Assembly: GCA_937862885.1 (NCBI GenBank)
Contig: CALMEE010000152.1
Coordinates: forward strand, 35,870 to 99,869
DNA: 64,000 bases
Direction of reading: 5' to 3'
Origin: an uncultured Planctomycetaceae bacterium
GTDB taxonomy: Bacteria > Planctomycetota > Planctomycetia > Pirellulales > Pirellulaceae
Shown in pieces: positions 38,932 to 46,157 of the stretch. The stretch's first letter is position 1, and the number at the start of each line of letters is the position of its first letter. The position numbers and the translations under genes were made by a program. The notes beneath the pieces were generated by a model. The model saw only the letters and a program-made list of their open reading frames with translations, did not search any database and was not told the origin of the DNA.

Positions 38932-39873
38932 CTAAACTAAACCGAGGCTTTCGGGTAAACCGAACATAAGGTTCAAATTCTGAACGGCCTGGGAGGCAGC
39001 TCCCTTTAGCAAATTATCGAGAACGCACACGGTTATTAGCCGTTTCTGAGCAGGATCAAATTGAAACCCACCGATGATCGCCCGGTTAGTACACGCGACC
39101 GCGCGAATTTGCGGGACTTCTGATTGAATGTCGACGAACTCGGCGTCACGATAAAAATCTCGATAAAGATCTTCAATCTGCATATCGCTGAATTTGAAGG
39201 AGTCGAGTAGCGTGGCTGAAATGGTCACACTAATGCCCCGAAAAAACGGGGCGACATGTGGCATAAAGTGTATCGGGTGTCCCAGATGATGTGAGATTTC
39301 TCGCTCATGGCCATGCCCGATGAGCGAATAGGGAATAATGTTGTTTGCCAACAGTTCAGTGTTGTTTCTCTCGGAGGGTGTTTTCCCGGCTCCGCTGTAT
39401 CCTGAAATTCCAAAAGCGATCGCTGGTGCATCGAGATAACTTCGCAACGGCAACAATGCAAGTTGCACGGCAGTCGCGTAGCAGCCTGGATTGGAGACGC
39501 GACTCGCATGTAAGATTTGGTGACGAAATCGTTCCGGCAGTCCATAAACCCATGCAAGATTAAATCGGAAATCATAGCTGATATCGAGAAAGCGGGTGTT
39601 CTTTTCAGCGAGTTGCGTGACCCAATTTGCCGCCTGCCCATTTGATTGTGCCAAGATCCAAACATCGACACCACGCTTGCGCATGCTGGTCGGATCGAGG
39701 GATTCGAAGATCAAGTCCGATTGAATCGACTTATCGAGATTTTGATTGACACTTTGACCAGCTAAGGAACTCGAACCGACAAAAGTGACATCAAATTGTG
39801 GATGGCGATCCAGAATGACTAGCAATTCTTCGCCGACATAGCCTCGGCCGCCCACAAGCCCGACGTTAATCAT
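38932..39873 (-). CDS. argC: N-acetyl-gamma-glutamyl-phosphate reductase
   Basis: 313 residues from the ATG at 39873, whose ATGA overlaps the stop of the upstream kinase gene. The N-terminus GLVGGRGYVGEEL is the NADPH-binding motif, and NPGCYATAVQLALLPL contains the catalytic Cys. It reduces N-acetylglutamyl phosphate to the semialdehyde, the third step of arginine synthesis. The length (about 310-350) fits the short branch of the family. Translational coupling with the kinase/synthase fusion upstream is expected. Confidence 0.95.
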   Translation of the reverse strand: MINVGLVGGRGYVGEELLVILDRHPQFDVTFVGSSSLAGQSVNQNLDKSIQSDLIFESLDPTSMRKRGVDVWILAQSNGQAANWVTQLAEKNTRFLDISYDFRFNLAWVYGLPERFRHQILHASRVSNPGCYATAVQLALLPLRSYLDAPAIAFGISGYSGAGKTPSERNNTELLANNIIPYSLIGHGHEREISHHLGHPIHFMPHVAPFFRGISVTISATLLDSFKFSDMQIEDLYRDFYRDAEFVDIQSEVPQIRAVACTNRAIIGGFQFDPAQKRLITVCVLDNLLKGAASQAVQNLNLMFGLPESLGLV

Positions 39874-41240
39874 TTTGCATCAGTCCAAAATTGAGGACGC
39901 TGCGCCGCATCGATGATGCACCGATTAACCTGCTCGAAATCATCAACTCCATAACCAAAAATTATCCAAGGTTCCGCACGAAAGGAAAAATCCGCATGCC
40001 GATGATACCAAGGATTAATAGGGTTTGCAGACCGACTTCGCCAGTAAAGCTTGGGGAAGGCTTGCTTGACCTCTTTCCACAGAGCACTGGCCAATCCTTC
40101 GCCTTGCGCTTGTGGTGTCACCGCGAATTTATCCAGGTAGTGAATGGAGTCTTGGCCCTGTGTGATCACCGCAACTCCACGTCGCGACTGCAACCACAAA
40201 ATTCGTGGTTCATTGAGCGTTTGCAGCCAATTCGGCAGCAGTTTTCGGCCAAAGCAACTCTCGACAAGATCGTAAAGTGCCCGCTCATCATCGGGCGTCA
40301 ATTGACATGCCTCGACGATCGTCTCGCCGCGTCGAATCAAAGTTCCGGCACCACCATGTGTGAATAACTCTTTCGTCAAGTTCTCGGCGGATGTAATCGA
40401 AACCGATGCGGAATCCGGTAGCTTGTCTAATAGAGACTTGATTTGCTCCAGCTTAAGCCGCATCCCAGAATGCACCCAGTTTGCACTAACCAGACGATCG
40501 TAATCGGTGACGAGGTTGACGCTCGACATGATTTGGCCGTGCTCGTTAAGCATACCACCAGTCGGCGTAATAAAAATAATCTTATACGGTTCGATTTCTT
40601 GAATCAGTGCGTTTACTGCATAATCCGCGTTGACGTTGAGCACCTGGCCACTCGTCGACTCGCCCAAACAGGTGACAACGGGCATCGCATTCGCCTCAAT
40701 GGCGGCCTCGATTTGGCTGAGGTGTACACGCTCAACGCTTCCCACCAATCCTAAATCGGGGTTATCGGCAACACGACATTCAAATACGCCGTGTTGAATC
40801 GAACGAGTCCGTGCCCCCAATCGCTCTAACGCATTAACCAATCGCAGATTTTCCTGATAGATCGTTTGGCGAACAATGGCCATGACTTCCGGGGTCGTGA
40901 CTCGCAAGCCATCAATCTTGCGTGATTCGATACCGGCATTCCTAATTGCTTCGTCAAGTTGAGGACCGGCGCCGTGCAGTACGATGGGGTAAAGACCAGC
41001 CTGATACAAGAAGTGCAATGCTGATGCTAATTCTGCAAGCTGATCTCTTATTACCTGACCGCCGACTTTGATTATGGCAAACTGGACCGAGTCAACGCTG
41101 CTGAACCGCTTCAAATATTCACGAGCCTCTCGGCTACTTCCCAGTTGGCTGAGCAACTCGGTTATGACCTCTCGAATGTCGTTATTGCTGGCGTAGCGGT
41201 TCATAAATGAGACAGGAGAACTACTTGTGATTGTGAGCAT
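39870..41240 (-). CDS. argB: Bifunctional N-acetylglutamate synthase/kinase fusion
   Basis: 456 residues from the ATG at 41240 (ATG at 41204 is an alternative; neither has a clear SD). The first ~300 residues form the amino-acid kinase fold (FAIIKVGGQVI, PIVLHGAGPQLDEAI, NADYAVNALIQEI). The last ~150 residues are an acetyltransferase (GNAT) domain with acetyl-CoA motif QAQGEGLASALWKEV and PNWLQTLNEPRILWLQSRR before it. This architecture matches the vertebrate-like NAGS/NAGK proteins best known from Xanthomonas, which make and then phosphorylate N-acetylglutamate. It lies between the acetylornithine carbamoyltransferase gene and argC, as expected for the same pathway variant. The kinase and GNAT domains are clear; which activity dominates cannot be told. 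Confidence 0.85.
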   Translation of the reverse strand: MLTITSSSPVSFMNRYASNNDIREVITELLSQLGSSREAREYLKRFSSVDSVQFAIIKVGGQVIRDQLAELASALHFLYQAGLYPIVLHGAGPQLDEAIRNAGIESRKIDGLRVTTPEVMAIVRQTIYQENLRLVNALERLGARTRSIQHGVFECRVADNPDLGLVGSVERVHLSQIEAAIEANAMPVVTCLGESTSGQVLNVNADYAVNALIQEIEPYKIIFITPTGGMLNEHGQIMSSVNLVTDYDRLVSANWVHSGMRLKLEQIKSLLDKLPDSASVSITSAENLTKELFTHGGAGTLIRRGETIVEACQLTPDDERALYDLVESCFGRKLLPNWLQTLNEPRILWLQSRRGVAVITQGQDSIHYLDKFAVTPQAQGEGLASALWKEVKQAFPKLYWRSRSANPINPWYHRHADFSFRAEPWIIFGYGVDDFEQVNRCIIDAAQRPQFWTDAK

Positions 41241-41285
41241 GTGTATAAAAAGAATTGCAACTCGAATCTGGAATTTCCGGGTGTT

Positions 41286-42287
41286 CTAAAGCGAAACTAG
41301 ATGCGACATAATGGCCTTTTGAACATGGAGCCGATTTTCGGCCTCTTGGATCGCAACACAATAGCTGGCATCCATGACTTCGTCCGTTGCCTTAATGTTT
41401 CGTCGCAACGGTAGACAATGACTAAACAACGCGGAATTGGTCAGGCTCATTTTAGACTGATCAACAATAAAATGACGTTGATCCTTGCGCAACTCCCATT
41501 CAGATTCTGGATGACCGATATGCGCAATAGCGCCCCAACTCTTGGCGTAAACGAAGTCGGCATTAGCATACGCGGTTTCAATGTCGTAGAAAACATCAAA
41601 AGCAGCACGGCCGTCGCTAGCATTGGTTTTCGCGGATTGCATGAACTGCTCATCAAGCAGGTACGCCTCACTTGGAATTAGCAGCCGCACATTCATCCCA
41701 AATTTGGATGCCATTAAAATTGCAGAGTTTGCAACAGCAGTATTCAACGGTTTAGGATGCCATGTCCACGTGAGCAAAAAGTTCTTTCCGGACAAGTCTC
41801 GACCGAAATGCTCCTGAATTGTGAGCATCATCGCCATCTCTTGGCATGGATGTACGATCGTTTCCATGTTGATCACGGGAACCGATGCATGCTTGGCGAG
41901 TGCTTTGATAATCGGATCAGTGCGTTCCTTGCTCCAATCTTGAAATTTTGGGAAAGCTCGTAAAGCGATTAAGTCACAATAGCGCGATAAAACTTCGGCG
42001 ACCTCGCTGATATGTTCTTCTGCTTCGCCATCCATTGTCACACCAGGATTGAATTCAATCGGCCAGGCATCTTTGCCCGGCTGCAAGACGATTGCCAGCC
42101 CACCTAACTGATGAGCGCCAAGTTGGAAAGAAGTTCTCGTCCGCATTGAACTGTTCAGAAATAGCAAGGCAATGCTCTTCTGATGCAAAGTTGATTGAAA
42201 CGGTGACTTCTTCAGATGCCCCGCCAATTCTAGAATTTGTTGCAGTTCAGCTCGTGACCAATCTTGTGTCGTTAGAAAATGCTTCAT
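41286..42287 (-). CDS. argF': N-acetylornithine carbamoyltransferase (argF')
   Basis: About 333 residues from the ATG at 42287 (MKHFLTTQDWSRAELQQ). The carbamoyl-phosphate motif SMRTRTS is present (NSSMRTRTSFQLGAHQLGG), followed by QPGKDAWPIEFNPG, HPCQEMA, KPLNTAVANSAIL and FSHCLPLRRNIKATDEVMD. These blocks match Xanthomonas N-acetylornithine transcarbamylase as I recall it, rather than classical OTCases; the Glu of PIEFN is the residue that in that family favours N-acetyl- over N-succinylornithine. The enzyme would carbamoylate N-acetylornithine to N-acetylcitrulline, to be deacetylated later. Next to the NAGS/NAGK fusion, this supports the acetylated arginine route. Confidence 0.85.
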   Translation of the reverse strand: MKHFLTTQDWSRAELQQILELAGHLKKSPFQSTLHQKSIALLFLNSSMRTRTSFQLGAHQLGGLAIVLQPGKDAWPIEFNPGVTMDGEAEEHISEVAEVLSRYCDLIALRAFPKFQDWSKERTDPIIKALAKHASVPVINMETIVHPCQEMAMMLTIQEHFGRDLSGKNFLLTWTWHPKPLNTAVANSAILMASKFGMNVRLLIPSEAYLLDEQFMQSAKTNASDGRAAFDVFYDIETAYANADFVYAKSWGAIAHIGHPESEWELRKDQRHFIVDQSKMSLTNSALFSHCLPLRRNIKATDEVMDASYCVAIQEAENRLHVQKAIMSHLVSL

Positions 42288-42400
42288 AATCAGTTTGACA
42301 ATTGGGAAGTGAATCGCCAAGCACAAGGCTCTTCAAGGAATAGGTTATATGCAGCTTTGTACAAGAAAAACCAAGACTTCTGAACAAGCGTGGCCGCGAC

Positions 42401-44509
42401 CTAAACTCCAAATCGCGCGAGAACGAGTTCCGGTGCTGGTTGATATTCAAGGGGCTCGATTGAGCACGCCGCACGACCTTGGCTCAGTGAGCGAATTGCG
42501 TTCGCGTAACCAAAGAGTTCTGCAAGCGGAGCGTGAGCTTCGATAATCGTCATATCCGCGAGCGAATCGGTCGATACAATGATGGCACGCCGTCGACTTA
42601 AGTCGTTGGCCAAATCCCCATGATACTCAGTCGGGCTGGTGATTGCGAGTCGCATGACAGGTTCGAGCAGAACCGGACCAGCTTCATTCAAACCCTTCTC
42701 AAAACCATCGCTGGCGGCGATGCTGAAAGCCATCGCGTTTGAGCCTTGTTCTTCGGTTTCAATGTCCAGAATCGATATGCGTATTTTTGCCAACGGAAAA
42801 CAACCGATTAGTCCGCCCCCCTGTCCGCGCGCCGTTAACTCTTCAACAATCGTATCACAAATCTCCGGAATGAATTTCTCGGGAGGTATCAAGTTCAAGA
42901 CGCGAATTCCAGCTTCACAGGTTTCATCCGGTTCGATCTTGAGACGAACCTTCGCAAAAAGTTGCTGGCCGCCAACAACCCGATGGCATTCCCCAATCAC
43001 ATCGCTTACGCCAGCCACGGTTTCACGGTACGAAACCCGCGGTTGATGTACTTTAACGTTCAAATTAAAGTCGCGCAACAAGCGGTTCTTGATCACCTCA
43101 AGATGCAATTCCCCCATACCGGCGATAAGTGTCTGACCAGTATCAACGCTTTCGGAGGCCTTAAATGTCGGATCTTGGCGCTTGAGCATCTCCAACGTGT
43201 CGGCTAACTTTTGCCTATCCGCCGTGGATTCAGGTTCGATCGCCATCTCAATTACTGTCTCAGGAAATGTAATGGACTCCAATTGAATCGGCGCCTTTGC
43301 ATCGCAAAGCGTATCCCCAGTCACCGCATATCTGGGCCCGATAGCGCAGACGATTTCTCCTGTAGTCACCTTGTCCACTTGACCATCGCGTTCTTTTTTG
43401 CTGGCATGAATCTGCCAAAGTTGTGCAATATTCTCTTTCTTGTCTTTTGCCGGACAAAGGACGCGGGTATTTGCTGCCAACGTGCCAGAGTAAACCCGAA
43501 TCCAATAGAGGTCACCTGTCTTTGCCGGAAGAATCTTAAACACCAGAGCACAAAACGGCTCTTTGGGATCAGGATTGCGGATTTCCTCGGCATTCTTTTT
43601 GTACAAATTAATTCCCCGCACCGGCGGACGATCTAATGGGCTGGGGAGATAGCGTGCGACGGCATCCAACACGAGTTGTACACCGATTCCATGCAGGGCC
43701 GAACCGCACAACACTGGCTGGACCATGTGGGAAAGCGTCGCTTCCCTTAGCACTTTATGGATCAATTCTGCTGAAACAGGTTGCTCTTCGATGGCAAGTT
43801 CCATCAATTCATCGCTAAAGTTGCTCAAATCGCTGATCAATTGAGATCGCCAATAGTCGGCTTCTTCCACATAGTCGGCAGGAATGCTGTGCCGATTGAT
43901 CGTTTTGCCCTCATCTTCAAACGTGAGAAACTCCATCTCGATCAAGTCAATCACACCGCGGAACGGATTGTCCACATGCGATGGTCCTTGGCCAACAGGA
44001 ATCGTAATGCGAACTGGGTAAGCTTTGGTCTCAAAGCGTCCGACACCAGAAAATCGCTGTTGAATTTGTTCGATTACCCGATCAAAGTCCGCACCTTCCC
44101 GGTCCAATTTGTTGATGAAGGCAATACGAGGCACATGATATTTGTCGGCCTGACGCCAAACTGTTTCACTTTGTGCTTCGACTCCTTCCCGTGCGCTGAA
44201 GACGACGACGGCACCATCTAAGACGCGCAGGCTGCGCTCGACTTCGGCCGTAAAATCGACGTGGCCGGGAGTGTCCAACAAATTGATATGGACACCTGCC
44301 CAGTCGAACATGACGCAGGCGGAATAGATGGTGATCCCTCGTTCTTCTTCTTCCGGGTCATCATCGGTGGTCGTTGTTCCCTTATCAACCATGCCAACCC
44401 GATGCTTGAATCCAGACAAAAAAAGCATGCGCTCGGTGACTGTAGTCTTGCCAGCATCGATATGAGCGATGATTCCGATATTTCGAATTTGCTCAATGTT
44501 GTGGGGCAT
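42401..44509 (-). CDS. fusA: Elongation factor G, divergent
   Basis: 702 residues from the ATG at 44509 (MPHNIEQIRN). P-loop AHIDAGKTT, G3 DTPGHVDFTAEVERSLRVLDG, G4 NKLD and a C-terminal EF-G core identify it; the length is right (about 700). Switch I reads GMVDKGTTTTDDDPEEEERG, whereas canonical EF-G has EGTATTDW. Planctomycetes are known to carry several EF-G paralogues (EF-G1 and the spd types), so this may be one of the divergent ones despite its place in the str operon. It catalyses translocation and/or ribosome recycling with GTP. It lies 470 nt downstream of rpsG, unusually far for the str operon. Confidence 0.9.
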   Translation of the reverse strand: MPHNIEQIRNIGIIAHIDAGKTTVTERMLFLSGFKHRVGMVDKGTTTTDDDPEEEERGITIYSACVMFDWAGVHINLLDTPGHVDFTAEVERSLRVLDGAVVVFSAREGVEAQSETVWRQADKYHVPRIAFINKLDREGADFDRVIEQIQQRFSGVGRFETKAYPVRITIPVGQGPSHVDNPFRGVIDLIEMEFLTFEDEGKTINRHSIPADYVEEADYWRSQLISDLSNFSDELMELAIEEQPVSAELIHKVLREATLSHMVQPVLCGSALHGIGVQLVLDAVARYLPSPLDRPPVRGINLYKKNAEEIRNPDPKEPFCALVFKILPAKTGDLYWIRVYSGTLAANTRVLCPAKDKKENIAQLWQIHASKKERDGQVDKVTTGEIVCAIGPRYAVTGDTLCDAKAPIQLESITFPETVIEMAIEPESTADRQKLADTLEMLKRQDPTFKASESVDTGQTLIAGMGELHLEVIKNRLLRDFNLNVKVHQPRVSYRETVAGVSDVIGECHRVVGGQQLFAKVRLKIEPDETCEAGIRVLNLIPPEKFIPEICDTIVEELTARGQGGGLIGCFPLAKIRISILDIETEEQGSNAMAFSIAASDGFEKGLNEAGPVLLEPVMRLAITSPTEYHGDLANDLSRRRAIIVSTDSLADMTIIEAHAPLAELFGYANAIRSLSQGRAACSIEPLEYQPAPELVLARFGV

Positions 44510-44978
44510 TTTACGACCAAACCGATAAGGCAAAAACTCTGTTCAATGATTCGAATAGCCTTGCCCTTTTACGTTGGGCGCAGGTTCCAAAGTCAGCCTT
44601 TGAAATCAGGCTGATGCGATTTTAACGCTCTCTTTCGTATCCGACCAACCATCTCCTGTTGCTGAAAAACTCGAAGGTATTTTGAAATGCCGACGCAATC
44701 TTGATTCGAGAAAACCTCCCCAAGGTTGTCGCTCAGCAGTAAGTTTCGCAACGCGAATGTTGGCCTCAACCAGCGGTCAAATCGATCAAAAAAGCGTGAA
44801 CACTCATCTGCCGACTAACGTGTTCGACATTGAAAAAAGTCACGTTGTTCGTCCACTTAGAATTGATTGACACAGCCGACTAAACAAACCAACGCAGTCT
44901 CTAATTTTCATGAAACTGGCGCATAATAATAGCCGAGTCGACTTCAGTCGTCCCGGCCAAAAATTGGATCTATCAATC
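44510..44978. other. Intergenic region rpsG-fusA
   Basis: About 470 nt, unusually long inside a str-type operon. It contains an imperfect hairpin at 44933-44956 (CCG..CGACT/AGTCG..CGG) without a T run, and no supported gene. Confidence 0.5.
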
Positions 44979-45449
44979 TTAAAACGCGAAGTGAGCAAAC
45001 GCTTTGTTTGCTTCAGCCATACGGTGAGTGTTTTCGCGTTTGGTAATTGAGGCACCTTCCTTATTGTATGCGGCTACCAGTTCGTCCGCCAACTTCTTAA
45101 ACGTCGGACGCCCCTTCTTGTCTCGAACAGCTGCCAAAATCCAGCGGATTGCCAATGATTGTTGGCGGTTGCGATTGACTTGCATTGGTACTTGATAGGA
45201 GGCACCGCCAACACGCTTCGAGCGAACTTCGACGTGAGGCTTAACGTTTTCCACCGCTTGCGTGAAAACATCAATCGGTTGCACGTCAGGCAAGCGATTC
45301 TTAATCTCGTCCAAGCAGTCATAAAAAACGCGTTGCGCGACGCTTTTTTTACCGTCCCACATCATGCAATTTATGAACTTACTAGCCAAAACAGAACCGT
45401 ATTTGGCATCAGGTTTCAATTGATCTCGGCTGGCAGTAAAACGACCCAT
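44979..45449 (-). CDS. rpsG: Ribosomal protein S7
   Basis: 156 residues from the ATG at 45449. Recognised S7 blocks are the start [53 protein letters not shown] and the C-terminal [24 protein letters not shown] end (here [18 protein letters not shown]). S7 binds 16S rRNA at the head of the small subunit and nucleates assembly. It follows rpsL by 106 nt, as in most bacteria. No RpsG-type regulatory structure was identified. Confidence 0.97.
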   Translation of the reverse strand: MGRFTASRDQLKPDAKYGSVLASKFINCMMWDGKKSVAQRVFYDCLDEIKNRLPDVQPIDVFTQAVENVKPHVEVRSKRVGGASYQVPMQVNRNRQQSLAIRWILAAVRDKKGRPTFKKLADELVAAYNKEGASITKRENTHRMAEANKAFAHFAF

Positions 45450-45555
45450 GTCGGCATGTTCTAATCAAAAATTTACAATTTCATCCATTGCGAGAACGCG
45501 CGTTCTCAACACTCTCACATTATTCAGTTTCCACCGCGGTTGTTAACGACCGCAA

Positions 45556-45924
45556 TTATTTCTTTTTCGCACCGTATCGACTACGAGATTGTTTACGCTT
45601 GTCAACTCCCAGGGTATCGCGCGCCCCACGCACGACTTGATAGCGAACACCAGGCAAATCGCGCACGCGACCGCCCCGCACAAGCACGATCGAGTGTTCC
45701 TGCAGATTGTGACCTTCGCCCGGGATGTAAACCGTCACTTCTTTACCATTTGACAAACGAACGCGCGTAATCTTCCGCAACGCGGAATTCGGTTTTTTCG
45801 GCGTCATGGTGCGCACTTGCAGGCACACGCCCTGCTTCTGAGAGCAACGCTCCAATACTGGCGATTTTGAGAATCGTCGTTTCTTCTTACGCCCGTGTTT
45901 AACGAGTTGATTGATCGTTGGCAT
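45556..45924 (-). CDS. rpsL: Ribosomal protein S12
   Basis: 122 residues from the ATG at 45924. The sequence runs through the S12 hallmarks [29 protein letters not shown] and [21 protein letters not shown]12 sits at the decoding centre. Lys43 is conserved. Residue 88 is Arg (codon CGC), where E. coli has Lys; K88R is a known streptomycin-resistance substitution. Asp89, the methylthiolation site of RimO in E. coli, is present. Confidence 0.97.
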   Translation of the reverse strand: MPTINQLVKHGRKKKRRFSKSPVLERCSQKQGVCLQVRTMTPKKPNSALRKITRVRLSNGKEVTVYIPGEGHNLQEHSIVLVRGGRVRDLPGVRYQVVRGARDTLGVDKRKQSRSRYGAKKK

Positions 45925-46021
45925 TCAAACTTCCGAAACTGAGTTAATTTGGCCGGTATTCGGCCAACTGTCGTAATTCGTAAAAATATCTAATTGGTCA
46001 CAAAAGTCAACGGCTAATTGC

Positions 46022-46053
46022 AAAATGCCGAAAGCCAAATGCCCTTCAGCATT
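46022..46053 (-). terminator. Weak hairpin after rpoC
   Basis: On the minus strand AAATGCTGAAG and CTTTCGGCATTT pair (with one G-T pair) around a short loop, ending in TTTT. It lies about 105 nt after the rpoC stop. It could attenuate rather than end transcription before rpsL. Confidence 0.4.
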
Positions 46054-46157
46054 TCTAGCAGCCATTCCAGGTCCCGGTCGACTGGACAACAAGGTACCTG
46101 AGCCCCTGTACAATCCAGCGAAAATCGCTGATTTCCACTGGAACACAGTCGAAGTGA

